From: Hyalangium gracile
GTDB taxonomy: Bacteria > Myxococcota > Myxococcia > Myxococcales > Myxococcaceae
DNA length: 64,000 nt
Reading direction: 5' to 3'
Assembly (NCBI RefSeq): GCF_020103725.1
Contig: NZ_JAHXBG010000017.1
Location: 177,441 to 241,440, forward strand
Positions 36,675 to 46,831 of the stretch are shown here, piece by piece; positions within the stretch are counted from its first letter, which is position 1, and the number at the start of each line of letters is the position of its first letter. The position numbers and the translations under genes are program-made. Under the pieces are notes generated by a model, which saw only the letters and a list, made by a program, of their open reading frames with translations, was not told where the DNA came from and did no database searches.

Positions 36675-37367
36675 ATGGAGCGGGATGTGCGCGAAGGGAT
36701 GGTGGTCCGCACCGCGGACGGCGAGCGGCTGGGCACGGTGGTGCGCGCCGGCGAGGACACCTTCGTCATCGAGAAGGGGCTGCTGCTGCCCAGGGACTTC
36801 ACCGCCCGCTACGAGGATGTGGCGGAGGTGCGCGGATCCGAGGTGCGCCTGCGGCGGACCCGGGACGAGATGATCCCCGGCCCCTGGCTCAAGAAGCGGG
36901 AGCACGAGGAGGTCGTCTCCCTGGGGACGTTCGGAGCGCCCCAGGAGCTCGTCGTCGAGCTGGCGCACGAGGAGCCCCATCCACGCACCGTCGTCCGAGA
37001 GGTGGGCCAGCTGCGCATCCACAAGGTCGTCCGCACGGAGGTGAGGCACTTCAGCATCCCGGTGCGCCGCGAGGAGCTGGTGGTGGAGCGGCTCCCCGTG
37101 ACGGACGAGGCGCACGCCCGGTCCTTGGAGGGCACTCCGGTGCCGGGGGGCGCGGCGCCCTTCGAGGAGGTCTCCTTCGTCATCCCCCTCCGGGAGGAGC
37201 GGGTGGAGTTCACCAAGAGCACCCAGGTCTGGCAGGAGGTGCGGGTGTCCAAGGCGGCCCAGGAGGAACTGCGCACCGTGCGCACCACGGTCCGCCGGGA
37301 GACGGCGGAGGTGGAGGAGCGGGGCGAGGTGCTCCACGAGGGGCCCGTGGACGGACTGCACTCCTGA
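36675..37367 (+). CDS. Second PRC-barrel/DUF2382 protein
   Basis: A 230-residue protein with the same plan as the gene at 35146: an N-terminal PRC-like part (VREGMVVRTADGERLGTVVR, VIEKGLLLPRDFTARYEDVA) and repeated charged blocks of DUF2382 type (IHKVVRTEVRHFSIPVRREE, VSFVIPLREERVEFTKSTQV, LRTVRTTVRRETAEVEE). The Gly/Ala linker of the first protein is missing and the sequences are well diverged, so this is an old paralogue. It probably acts in the same, still undefined, stress or envelope function. Confidence 0.78.
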   Translation: MERDVREGMVVRTADGERLGTVVRAGEDTFVIEKGLLLPRDFTARYEDVAEVRGSEVRLRRTRDEMIPGPWLKKREHEEVVSLGTFGAPQELVVELAHEEPHPRTVVREVGQLRIHKVVRTEVRHFSIPVRREELVVERLPVTDEAHARSLEGTPVPGGAAPFEEVSFVIPLREERVEFTKSTQVWQEVRVSKAAQEELRTVRTTVRRETAEVEERGEVLHEGPVDGLHS

Positions 37368-37421
37368 AGCCGCGAAGCACGGCCCGGCAGTAAAAAGCGG
37401 TCGGGCGCCCTGGCTGCGCGC

Positions 37422-37450
37422 TTGACCCACATGGCGGGCTCTCCTAGAAG
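37422..37450 (+). promoter_or_regulatory. Good sigma-70-type promoter of the liv operon
   Basis: TTGACC (37422-37427) and TAGAAG (37445-37450) are exactly 17 bases apart and match the consensus at five and four of six positions. The start of transcription would be near 37457, and the GGGAGG ribosome binding site lies just before ATG 37484. Confidence 0.6.
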
Positions 37451-37483
37451 ACCGGAGCTTTATCCGCTGACGGGAGGCTTCGC

Positions 37484-38731
37484 ATGCGACGTTTTGCTCC
37501 GATGCTGCTGGCCGCGCTCGCCATGATGGTGGCCGGCTGCGAGAAGAAGACGCAGCCCACGTCCACCGAAACGGACACGAGCAAGCAGGCCGCTCAGGGC
37601 CAGGGAGGCACCGCCGCCCCCGCGACGCCCGCGCCGGGCGCTCCCTCCGCGACTCCGACGCCTCCTGGCGAGGCCAACACCCTCCTGCTGGGTGTGGCCA
37701 CCAGCCTCACCGGCGGGCAGGCCACCTTCGGCATCTCCACGCGCAATGGCATCGACATGGCCATCAAGGAGGCCAACGCCGCCGACGGCGTGAAGGGCAA
37801 GAAGCTGGAGATGCGCGTGTATGACGACCAGGGCAAGCCCGAGGAGGCCGCCCAGGCCGTCACCCGCCTCATCACCCAGGACAAGGTGGTCATCATCCTG
37901 GGGGACGTGGCCTCCTCGAACTCGCTGGCCATGGCGGAGAAGGCCCAGGCGGCCGGGGTGCCGATGATCACCCCGTCCTCCACCAACCCCTCGGTGACGG
38001 AGAAGGGCGACTTCATCTTCCGCGTCTGCTTCATCGACCCGTTCCAGGGCTTCGTGATGGCGAAGTTCGCCCGCGAGAACCTGAAGTTCTCCAAGGTGGC
38101 GGTGCTCCAGGACAACAAGAGCGCCTACTCCATCGGCCTGACGGACGTGTTCACCCGCAAGTTCACCGAGATGGGCGGGAAGATCACCGGCACGGAGAGC
38201 TATAGCCAGGGCGACACGGACTACCGCGCGCAGCTGACGGCCATCAAGAAGACGCAGCCGGAGGCCATCTACGTGCCCGGCTACTACAGCGAGGTGGGCG
38301 TGATTGCCCGCCAGGCGCGCGAGCTGGGGCTGAAGGTGCCGCTGCTGGGCGGCGACGGCTGGGACTCGGAGAAGCTCTACGAGCTGGGCGGCACCGCCAT
38401 CCAGGGCAGCTACTTCTCCAACCACTACTCGCCGGACAACCCGGAGGCGCGCATCCAGAAGTTCGTGGCGGACTACAAGGCCGCCTACGGCAGCGTGCCG
38501 GACGCGCTGGCGGCGCTGGCGTATGACGCGGCGAAGGTGGCCATCGACGCGCTGAAGAAGGCGCCGGACACCTCTGGCAAGGCGATCCGGGATGCCATCG
38601 CCCAGACGAAGGACTTCCCGGGCATCGCTGGCGCCATCACCCTGGACGAGAAGCGCAACGCGGTGAAGCCCGCGGTCGTCCTCAAGGTGGGCGATGGCAA
38701 GACGGAGTACGTCACCACGGTCAGCCCGTAA
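37484..38731 (+). CDS. livK: Branched-chain amino-acid ABC transporter, substrate-binding lipoprotein
   Basis: A 415-residue type I periplasmic-binding protein. MRRFAPMLLAALAMMVAGC marks a lipoprotein (C19), followed by a Thr/Ala/Pro linker (about 20-60). The two-lobed fold begins with LLLGVATSLTGGQATFGIST and contains VTRLITQDKVVIILGDVASS, VPMITPSSTNPSVTE, YVPGYYSEVGVIARQARELG and LLGGDGWDSEKLYEL. It captures Leu/Ile/Val-type amino acids, or possibly amides or urea, for the permease encoded next. The stop codon directly abuts the ATG of livH. It is the first gene of a five-gene operon. Confidence 0.9.
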   Translation: MRRFAPMLLAALAMMVAGCEKKTQPTSTETDTSKQAAQGQGGTAAPATPAPGAPSATPTPPGEANTLLLGVATSLTGGQATFGISTRNGIDMAIKEANAADGVKGKKLEMRVYDDQGKPEEAAQAVTRLITQDKVVIILGDVASSNSLAMAEKAQAAGVPMITPSSTNPSVTEKGDFIFRVCFIDPFQGFVMAKFARENLKFSKVAVLQDNKSAYSIGLTDVFTRKFTEMGGKITGTESYSQGDTDYRAQLTAIKKTQPEAIYVPGYYSEVGVIARQARELGLKVPLLGGDGWDSEKLYELGGTAIQGSYFSNHYSPDNPEARIQKFVADYKAAYGSVPDALAALAYDAAKVAIDALKKAPDTSGKAIRDAIAQTKDFPGIAGAITLDEKRNAVKPAVVLKVGDGKTEYVTTVSP

Positions 38732-39655
38732 ATGCTGTCTCAACTCATCCAGCACCTCATCAACGGCCTGGCCACCGGCACCATCTACGCGCTGGTCGCG
38801 CTGGGCTACACGATGGTGTACGGCGTGCTGAAGCTCATCAACTTCGCCCACGGCGACGTGATGATGGTGGGCGTGTACATGGGCTACGCCACCGCCTACA
38901 CGCTCGGCCGGCAGCAGCAGAAGACGTTCCTGGGCGTGGTGGCCATCTTCCTGGTGGCCATGGCGGGCTGCGCGCTGATGGGCTTCCTCATCGAGCGCTT
39001 CGCCTACCGGCCGCTGCGCGAGAAGCCGCGGCTGACGGCGCTCATCACCGCGATTGGCATCTCGTTCGCGCTCTCGTACGGCTTCCAGCTGGACATCGGC
39101 TTCCTGCCGGGCGCGGCGCCCCGCGCCTTCCCGGAGATCATCGTCCCCACCGAGTGGCTCATCCTCGGCGACCGGGACGTGGTGGTGTGGAACTGGCAGG
39201 TGATGTCCCTGCTCATCGCCGTGGGGCTGATGGTGGGGCTGCAGTGGCTGGTGTTCAAGACGCGCTTCGGGCGGGCGATGCGGGCGGTGTCCTTCGACCA
39301 CCGGGTGGCGGCGCTGATGGGCATCCCGACGGACCGGGTCATCGCGGTGACGTTCATGATCGGCAGCGGGCTGGCCGCGGGCGCGGGGCTGCTGTACGCC
39401 ATCAAGGACACGTCGGTGAGCCCGCTGATGGGGCTGTACGTGGGGCTCAAGGCGTTCGTGGCGGCGGTGATTGGCGGCATCGGCCATGTGCCCGGGGCGG
39501 TGGTGGGCGCGCTGATGCTGGGGCTGGTGGAGGAGTTCGTGGTGGGCTACGCGGCGAGCACCTGGCGTGACGCGGTGGCCTTCGGCATCCTCATCATCGT
39601 GCTGCTCGTGAAGCCGGGCGGCCTGTTCGGCCGGGTCGCGGCGGAGAAGGTGTAG
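38732..39655 (+). CDS. livH: Branched-chain amino-acid ABC transporter permease LivH
   Basis: A 307-residue inner-membrane permease with about eight membrane segments. Family-typical parts are INGLATGTIYALVALGYTMV near the N-terminus, LKLINFAHGDVMMVG, and late in the protein FVAAVIGGIGHVPGAVVGAL and LLVKPGGLFGRVAAEKV. It starts immediately after the livK stop with no gap. A rather large loop (around 100-150) is present, but the length is within the family range. Confidence 0.9.
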   Translation: MLSQLIQHLINGLATGTIYALVALGYTMVYGVLKLINFAHGDVMMVGVYMGYATAYTLGRQQQKTFLGVVAIFLVAMAGCALMGFLIERFAYRPLREKPRLTALITAIGISFALSYGFQLDIGFLPGAAPRAFPEIIVPTEWLILGDRDVVVWNWQVMSLLIAVGLMVGLQWLVFKTRFGRAMRAVSFDHRVAALMGIPTDRVIAVTFMIGSGLAAGAGLLYAIKDTSVSPLMGLYVGLKAFVAAVIGGIGHVPGAVVGALMLGLVEEFVVGYAASTWRDAVAFGILIIVLLVKPGGLFGRVAAEKV

Positions 39656-39662
39656 GCGCCGC

Positions 39663-40717
39663 ATGGAATCCTCCGTCCCTCCGAGCGCGACCTCTCCCAT
39701 CCCTTCGGGGCTCCGGGGCGTGCTGCCGGTGCTGGTGGCGCTGCCGGTGGTGGCGCTCTTCGAGTGGGCGCTGTCCGGCTCGCCGTTCGCCACGTACCTG
39801 CTGTCCATCATGGGGGTGAACATCGTCCTCGCGGTGAGCCTGAACATCGTGAACGGGATGACGGGGCAGTTCTCCATCGGCCACGCGGGCTTCATGGCGG
39901 TGGGGGCCTACGTGGCGGGGCTGTTCTCGCTGCTGCTCAAGGACATCGCCATCTCGGGCCTGCCGGTGGCGGTGAGCGATCAGATCCTCCTGGTGGGGGC
40001 CCTGGTCGTGGGCGGCATCGTCGCGGCGGTGTGCGGCTTCCTGGTGGGCCTGCCCAGCCTGCGGCTGCGCGGGGACTACCTGGCCATCGTCACGCTGGGC
40101 TTCGGGGAGATCATCCGCGTCGTGGTGCAGAACACGGAGGCCTTCGGTCGCTCGCTGGGCCTGTCGGGCATCCCCCAGACGGGGGGCCTCTTCATGGTGG
40201 GCCTCTGGGTGTTCCTGGTGGTGCTGGTGGCGCGGCGCCTGGCGGGCTCGAGCCATGGGCGCAGCCTGTGGGCCATCCGTGAGGACGAGGTGGCCGCCGA
40301 GGCGATGGGCGTGGACACCACGGGCTACAAGGTGCGGGCCTTCGTCGTCTCCTCGTTCTTCGCGGGCATCGCCGGCGGGCTGTTCGCCCACTTCGTCCCC
40401 ATCATCAACCCGGGCTCCTTCACCTTCGTGAAGTCGATGGAGGTGGTGGTGATGGTGGTGCTGGGCGGGCTGGGCTCCACCACGGGAGCCATCGTGGCGG
40501 CGATCTTCCTCACGCTCCTGCCGGAGGCGCTGCGCTCGGCCTTCAACGCCATGGGCGCCGAGGGCAGTCTGGCGCAGAAGGTGGATCAGATCCGCATGCC
40601 GGTGTACGGCCTGCTGCTGGTGGTGCTGATGCTGCTGCGGCCGCAAGGGCTGTTCGGGACGCGGGAGATCTGGGACGTGCTGCCCAGGTGGATTCCCCGG
40701 CGGCGGAAGGGGCTGGC

Positions 40718-40721
<4 letters not shown>
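39663..40721 (+). CDS. livM: Branched-chain amino-acid ABC transporter permease LivM
   Basis: A 352-residue permease, partner of LivH. Landmarks: VNIVLAVSLNIVNGMTGQFS, IGHAGFMAVGAYVAGLFSLL, LPSLRLRGDYLAIVTLGFGE, the cytoplasmic coupling motif SLWAIREDEVAAEAMGVDTT and VVVMVVLGGLGSTTGAIVAA. About nine membrane segments. ATG 39663 is 7 bases after the livH stop, and the TGA overlaps the ATG of livG (ATGA). Confidence 0.9.
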
Positions 40722-41670
<949 letters not shown>

Positions 41671-41674
<4 letters not shown>

Positions 41675-42423
41675 GCGAGGCGGTGAAGACGCTGGGAGAT
41701 CGCGACCCGCGTGAGCCGTTGCTGGCGGTGGAGGGGCTGAAGGTCCACTACGGGGCCATCCAGGCGCTCAAGGGCGTGGGGCTCTCGGTGGGCAAGGGCG
41801 AGGTGGTGGCGCTCATTGGAGCGAACGGGGCGGGCAAGACGAGCACGCTGCGAGCGGTGAGCGGGATGCTGAAGCCGAGCGCCGGGCGTATCACCTTCGG
41901 TGGGCAGAACATCACCGGGGTGAAGGCGCACCAGCTGGTGTCGCGCGGCATGGCGCATGCGCCGGAGGGGCGAGGCATCTTCCCCAACCTCACGGTGCAG
42001 GAGAACCTGGACCTGGGGGCGTACCTGCGGCGGGACACGGCGGGGATCGAGGCGGACCAGGAGAAGAGCTTCGGGCTGTTTCCGGTATTGAAGGAGCGGC
42101 GCAAGCAGATGGCGGGGACGCTCTCGGGCGGTGAGCAGCAGATGCTGGCGATCGCGCGAGCGCTGCTGAGCCGGCCGAGGCTGCTGCTGCTGGACGAGCC
42201 CTCGCTGGGGCTGGCGCCGCAGGTGACGGAGACGATCTTCCGGACGCTGAAGGACGTGAACGCCACGGGGATGAGCATCCTGCTGGTGGAGCAGAACGCG
42301 CACCTAGCGCTGAGCATGGCCCACTACGGGTACGTGCTGGAGACGGGCGAGGTGGCGATGGCCGGCAAGGGCAAGGCGCTGCTGGAGAGCCCCGAGGTGC
42401 GCAAGGCGTACCTGGGCGAGTAG
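41671..42423 (+). CDS. livF: Branched-chain amino-acid ABC transporter ATP-binding protein LivF
   Basis: A 250-residue ATPase of normal length. Walker A is GANGAGKTST, the Q loop region contains APEGRGIFPNLTVQENL, which is typical for LivF, the signature is LSGGEQQMLAIARAL, Walker B is LLLLDEPSLGLAPQ and the switch His is in HLALSM after LLVEQNA. The GTG start overlaps the livG stop (GTGA). It ends the operon; a convergent gene lies 39 bases on. Confidence 0.92.
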
Positions 42424-42462
42424 GCGCGGCTGTTCCGAGCACGGCGCCGCGTCGGACTCAGT

Positions 42463-43461
42463 TTACGGCAGCAGGACGCGCACGCCGACGTGGCTCGGGC
42501 CTACGAGGAGGGTGGCGGAGCCGGCCTTGTTGGAGGAGGCCTCCTTGGGCGAGGAGGGGGCGTCCGTGAGCCAGAGGATGGCGCCGCCGATGGCGAGGGC
42601 TGCTCCCGCGCTTGCGCTGATAGCGGCCCACCTGCGATTGGCGTAGTAACCGTCCTTGCGCTCAACCAGCCCGGGCAGTTCGTCACTCGCCGGGAGGCGA
42701 CCGTCGAAGGCGTCGTTGAACTTCCTGGCATCCGAGTCGGCGAGGAAGACAAGGACGCCCGAGGCGACGAGCCCGGCTCCGCCCACGGCCATGCTGGTGA
42801 TGCCCACCGGGGTCTTCCAGGTGGGCCCTTGAGGAGCCTCCTGCTTCACAGTGGCGATGGGAGGCGGGGCAGGCGCGGGAGCAGGCTGAGCGACGACCGG
42901 CGGGGGCTCGGGCTCGACCGGCGTCCCAGGCATGGGCGTAGGGAGGACTTCCAGTGGAGGCGCCTTCGCCACGTCGAGCTGGTCGAGGAGCGCCAAGACG
43001 GCGAAGCGGACGACGTCGCGCGGTGGCTGGTTGGGAATGCGGGGTAGCTCGAGAGGCCGCTCCTCGACCTTCTTGCCGGTGTCATCGACCACGAGGCCGG
43101 TGATGCGCGTGGACTTGGGGGTGAAGGGGTTGACGGTGATGTAGAGGGTGCGAGTGGCCTTGGTGGCGGCAGCAAGCCGTCCGAGACATGCGTTGCGGTT
43201 CTTGACCTTCGCGCACGAGCCACGCTCCTTCTCGAGGAAGGCGCGGACGTCCGGAGAGGGCACGAGGTTCATCGTCTCGCGGACGGCGGCGGTGGCGCAG
43301 ATGGCCTCCAGCTCGGATGTATCGGCCTTCTTGCCTCCGGTGATGACGCACGGGTGAAGCGCAATGCGCTCCCGTTGCGGAGCCTGGGCACGGGCCGTGG
43401 GTGAGAGGATGGCCACGGAGAGCGCCAGCAGGAGGCCGTATCGGGAGAGGCGGTTCACCAT
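42463..43461 (-). CDS. Exported hypothetical protein with C-terminal membrane segments
   Basis: A 332-residue protein. MVNRLSRYGLLLALSVAILSPTARA is a signal peptide. Residues about 35-175 form a Cys-containing domain with HPCVITGGKK, LEAICATAAVRETMNLV and NPFTPKSTRITGLVVDD, resembling periplasmic proteins whose activity is unknown. A Pro/Ala-rich linker (about 185-230) precedes two hydrophobic segments (ITSMAVGGAGLVASGVLVFL and WAAISASAGAALAIGGAILW). This plan recurs in many myxobacterial genes of unknown function. Start ATG 43461 was chosen for the signal peptide. It is divergent from the lipoprotein gene at 43619. Confidence 0.65.
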   Translation of the reverse strand: MVNRLSRYGLLLALSVAILSPTARAQAPQRERIALHPCVITGGKKADTSELEAICATAAVRETMNLVPSPDVRAFLEKERGSCAKVKNRNACLGRLAAATKATRTLYITVNPFTPKSTRITGLVVDDTGKKVEERPLELPRIPNQPPRDVVRFAVLALLDQLDVAKAPPLEVLPTPMPGTPVEPEPPPVVAQPAPAPAPPPIATVKQEAPQGPTWKTPVGITSMAVGGAGLVASGVLVFLADSDARKFNDAFDGRLPASDELPGLVERKDGYYANRRWAAISASAGAALAIGGAILWLTDAPSSPKEASSNKAGSATLLVGPSHVGVRVLLP

Positions 43462-43497
43462 GAGGAATCCCTCTTCAGTGGCAGCGACGGTCGGCGC

Positions 43498-43521
43498 GTC
43501 GAGCGGCAATCAGTCGAGCGG
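43498..43521. promoter_or_regulatory. 9-bp direct repeat in a divergent promoter region
   Basis: GTCGAGCGG occurs at 43498-43506 and 43513-43521, 15 bases apart start to start, in the 157-base region between two divergent genes. It could be a regulator binding site; no regulator is suggested. Confidence 0.25.
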
Positions 43522-43618
43522 GTAACAGCGGGTGGAAGGGGAGTCCGCAACCTTCCGTGAGCAGGAGGTGCATGCTATCCACCGCAACAGGGCCGTCAAA
43601 AGGTTTGGGAGGTCTCTG

Positions 43619-45790
43619 ATGCTGCGCAAACTCCTCGGCGTGGGGGTGCTGCTCGCGACGCTGGCCGGATGCACGAAACTCGAGGGTAGAGAGTGTACTT
43701 CGGACGCGAACTGCGGCGAGGGCGGGGCATGCAACATAGAGCTGGGGCTCTGTTACTCGTCTGACACCGAGCCACCGGTCGATCCAAGCGAATGCTCCCC
43801 TTTGTGTCCCGACTATCAGGTCTGCACCCGGAGAGGTTGCGTAGCTCGATTCGATTCACTGACCATCGAGACGCCTGCCGACAACGCCCTGTTGGATGCT
43901 GGGCCCGTGCAGGTGGTGGCCCGACTCAACGTCAAGGAGGCCTATCGGGCCGACACCCGCTTTCCCCCTGAGCTGGAGTTCACCGCGCAGCAGAGCGGCG
44001 GTAGCGTAGCTGGAGCGTTTGCGAACTACGGCCACGACGACGCCGGTACCTACACCGCCGTCTGGACACCGCCGGCAGTGGAGGCCAACGTCACCGTGCG
44101 TGTCGAGCACCGAGAAGAGGATGCCGGGCTGGCGGACATCGCGATTGTGAGAGTGGATGCGGTACCGCCGACGTTCAATGTCTCCGTGCCGCCCGCGCCC
44201 ACGGGCGTGTCGGACGGGGGCACAACGTACGCGGACCCCGATGCGGGCAGCCTGACCAACCTCTGGAAGCGCGATCAGCAGGTGCGCGTGGAGATCCAGA
44301 CCAACGAGGCGAACCTGGATACGAACTCCCTGAGGGTATCCTTGAGGGGGACGGATGGAGTCGCCACGCCTTCGGTTTCCGTGACTCCAGTGACCCAGGG
44401 GTGCACCGCTGTCTTCTGCGGAGAGGCTCTCTTGAATCTCTGGGAGCCGACCTTCAATACATTCCGCGGTTCCATGGCCTTGGAGGTTCAGGGCAATGAT
44501 CTCGCTGGGAATGTGGGGACGACGTCTCCGGCGTCGCCCCAGGTCAATGTGACGCGCTGGAAGTGGGCTGTCAGCGGTCTTTCCGGCACCATCAGGACCA
44601 GCCCTGCCATTGGCGAGAGAGGGTCCGTCTACATCGGCACCTCCGACGGCAAGGTATTGGCGCTCACTCCCGAGGGTACGAAGGCATGGGAAGTGACACC
44701 GGGTGGCTCCGTGGCCAGCCTGGCCGTAGGGGCTTCCGATGGCGGAGTGGAGTCCGTCTATGTGGCGACCAATGCCATGAACAACAAGGCTGTGCTCCAC
44801 GCACTCTCTAGTGTGGGGGGGGGATCGCGGGTGCGCTGCCCCAGTGGCACTGCTGAACTCGATGGTCCGATCCAGGGCGCCATTGCTGTCGCGATGACTG
44901 GAACTGCGCCGAACCGATTCGAGTCGGGCGTAGCCGTCGTCAATAGCGGTGCGACCACTCAAATCTGGGCTGTGCGACCTGACGCATCAGGGCTCTCGCA
45001 ATGTATTCCCTCCAGTTCAACCTTCGCGATTCCTGAGACGATTCAGGATGGCTCGCTGGTGGCGAGTGGAACAAACTTCTTCTACCCGACGGCGGCTACA
45101 GCCTCGATCGTCAGCTATACCTTTGGCGGCAACGCCTTGAATTGGACGGCATCCGCCGGTGCTCATGCGGTCTATGGTCTGGCTTTGACGGGTGACAGCC
45201 TCATAGGCAGTGCAGCGGGTTCTCTCCCTGGGCAAGGAGGCCTCTACTCTGTTCCTGTCACAGGGAGCCTGAACGCTACGCTGCTGAACGGTACAGGGGT
45301 AGGGCGCGTATGGAGTCCCATCATCGGAACCGGCGGAACCAATCTCTTCTACGGTCAAGACACCGGCTCCACCCAAGGTGACCTCAAGAAGTATGACTTG
45401 CCCGGTCAGACAGTCACCACTCCCACGATTCCTAATGTCGGGGTGTTGAAATATGCCCCGGCGCTGGGGGCTGATGGTGTGCTGTATACGGCACCGAGTT
45501 CTTCAAGCGTTGTATCGGCTTGGTCTGTGAACGACTTCAGTGCGCGTTGGTCGGTCGTGCTGGGTGGAGCGCCCATCAGCGGGTCGGTGGGGCTCGATTG
45601 CGCAAGAAACGTTTCCGGCGCGGTCGTACCTAACATGCCCGGGACGCTCTACGTGCCATCTGGAGGAACACTCCACGCCATCATCGTGGACAGCCCGGGC
45701 CTCACGCGGGATGCGGCCGCCTGGCCCAAGTACCAGCACGACGCGCGCAACACCGGCAACCCGGCCACTCCTATGCCCAATTGCCAGTAA
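43619..45790 (+). CDS. Lipoprotein with Ig-like and PQQ-type beta-propeller regions
   Basis: A 723-residue lipoprotein: MLRKLLGVGVLLATLAGC (C18). A Cys-rich segment follows (CTSDANCGEGGACN, then CSPLCPDYQVCTRRGCV), of the kind repeated in many myxobacterial surface proteins. Residues about 80-310 look like Ig-type beta domains, and the remainder a PQQ-like propeller with WAVSGLSGTIRTSPAIG, SVYIGTSDGKVLALTPEG and the closing KYQHDARNTGNPA. Function unknown; structural or binding. ATG 43619 follows GGGAGGT. Third-position GC is visibly lower than in the neighbours, so the gene may have a different history. Confidence 0.8.
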   Translation: MLRKLLGVGVLLATLAGCTKLEGRECTSDANCGEGGACNIELGLCYSSDTEPPVDPSECSPLCPDYQVCTRRGCVARFDSLTIETPADNALLDAGPVQVVARLNVKEAYRADTRFPPELEFTAQQSGGSVAGAFANYGHDDAGTYTAVWTPPAVEANVTVRVEHREEDAGLADIAIVRVDAVPPTFNVSVPPAPTGVSDGGTTYADPDAGSLTNLWKRDQQVRVEIQTNEANLDTNSLRVSLRGTDGVATPSVSVTPVTQGCTAVFCGEALLNLWEPTFNTFRGSMALEVQGNDLAGNVGTTSPASPQVNVTRWKWAVSGLSGTIRTSPAIGERGSVYIGTSDGKVLALTPEGTKAWEVTPGGSVASLAVGASDGGVESVYVATNAMNNKAVLHALSSVGGGSRVRCPSGTAELDGPIQGAIAVAMTGTAPNRFESGVAVVNSGATTQIWAVRPDASGLSQCIPSSSTFAIPETIQDGSLVASGTNFFYPTAATASIVSYTFGGNALNWTASAGAHAVYGLALTGDSLIGSAAGSLPGQGGLYSVPVTGSLNATLLNGTGVGRVWSPIIGTGGTNLFYGQDTGSTQGDLKKYDLPGQTVTTPTIPNVGVLKYAPALGADGVLYTAPSSSSVVSAWSVNDFSARWSVVLGGAPISGSVGLDCARNVSGAVVPNMPGTLYVPSGGTLHAIIVDSPGLTRDAAAWPKYQHDARNTGNPATPMPNCQ

Positions 45791-45803
45791 GGCCCGGTCC
45801 CTC

Positions 45804-45831
45804 GGCTCCGTGGCAAGTACCGCGCGGAGCC
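45804..45831 (+). terminator. Hairpin after the propeller lipoprotein gene
   Basis: GGCTCCG (45804-45810) and CGGAGCC (45825-45831) form a 7-bp stem with a 14-base loop, 14 bases after the stop, followed by TTCATTG. Moderate. Confidence 0.4.
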
Positions 45832-45911
45832 TTCATTGAGCGGTAGTCAGGGGCTCCAGACTCGTCTAGGGTCGGCGACCCTGTTCCACCCGTTTCACAG
45901 AGGGAGCGTAC

Positions 45912-46667
45912 ATGTCCCTGAAGTCTCGTCTCATTGCCGCCTTCTCCGTCCTCTCCCTGATCGCCGCTGCCTGCGCGACCACCCAGCAGGGCCAGCCCTC
46001 CGAGGCCGGTGGCTCGTCCACCGTCGAGGAACTGCCCACCGAGGGCGGAACGGGCGATCAGCAGGCTACCGCCGAGGCTCCCACCCCGGCTCCCGCCCCC
46101 GCCTCCTCGGCTCCCATTCCCCAGCTCAACGCCTTCGGTGGCCCCGAGGAGGGCTTCACCGCCAAGATGCCGGGCAATCCTCCCCAGGCGGTCCGCAACA
46201 AGATCCCCTCCAAGAATGGTGAGATCTCCACCGCCGCGTGGAACGGCAACGTCGAGGGTGTCATCTACTCCCTCAGCTTCTTCGAGTACCCCACCAAGAC
46301 CGTCGCCTCCCGCGCCCCCGAGGCCTTCCTCAATGAGGGTCGCGACGGCATGGTCGCCCAGCTCAAGGGCAAGCTCCTCAACGAGGAGAACATCACCATC
46401 AACGACGCCTACCCCGGCAAGGCGTTCACCATCGCCTCCGACAGCGGTGAGGTGAAGTCGCGCATCTACCTCGTCGGGCCCCGCCTCTACACCATGCTGA
46501 CCCTCTACAACCCCAGCATCGGTGCTCCCGCCGCGGACGAGTTCCTCCGCTCCCTCGTCCTCATCAACCCGCCGCCTCGCATCGAGCGCACGGGCGGTCG
46601 CGCCACCACCACCACCGGCCCCACCGACGCTGGCACTCCGGGCCCGACCGACGCTGGCACGCCGTAG
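45912..46667 (+). CDS. Hypothetical lipoprotein
   Basis: A 251-residue protein: MSLKSRLIAAFSVLSLIAAAC gives a lipobox with C21. A Ser/Thr/Ala/Pro-rich linker (about 22-65) leads to a globular domain (about 70-225) with GFTAKMPGNPPQAVRNKIPS, GVIYSLSFFEYPTKTVASRA, ITINDAYPGKAFTI and RIYLVGPRLYTMLTLYN, then a GPTDAGTP-type repeat at the end. The MPGxP start and the RxYLVGxRLY strand resemble small domains often seen in myxobacterial and planctomycete lipoproteins; the function is unknown. ATG 45912 follows AGAGGGAGC. Single-gene unit. Confidence 0.75.
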   Translation: MSLKSRLIAAFSVLSLIAAACATTQQGQPSEAGGSSTVEELPTEGGTGDQQATAEAPTPAPAPASSAPIPQLNAFGGPEEGFTAKMPGNPPQAVRNKIPSKNGEISTAAWNGNVEGVIYSLSFFEYPTKTVASRAPEAFLNEGRDGMVAQLKGKLLNEENITINDAYPGKAFTIASDSGEVKSRIYLVGPRLYTMLTLYNPSIGAPAADEFLRSLVLINPPPRIERTGGRATTTTGPTDAGTPGPTDAGTP

Positions 46668-46677
46668 TCCTTCCCCA

Positions 46678-46708
46678 GGTGCACGCCCTGGCCTGCCGAG
46701 CGTGCACC
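46678..46708 (+). terminator. Hairpin after the hypothetical lipoprotein gene
   Basis: GGTGCACGC (46678-46686) and GCGTGCACC (46700-46708) form a perfect 9-bp stem with a 13-base loop, 11 bases after the stop. No T run. Confidence 0.45.
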
Positions 46709-46831
46709 CGCGGACACCCGCTCCGAGGCGGTGCCTACCCCGGAGTGCAGTTCCCCCGTCACACCCTGGTTTCCTCTCCAGCCCTCCAGTCTTAGCTTCC
46801 CTGAGGGATTCGAAGGGGGAGGGGGACGGAG

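Noticed and set aside
42424..42462. A terminator between livF and the convergent gene
   Set aside because: Only a 5-bp outer stem (TCCGA/TCGGA) with poorly pairing interior is visible; too weak to list.
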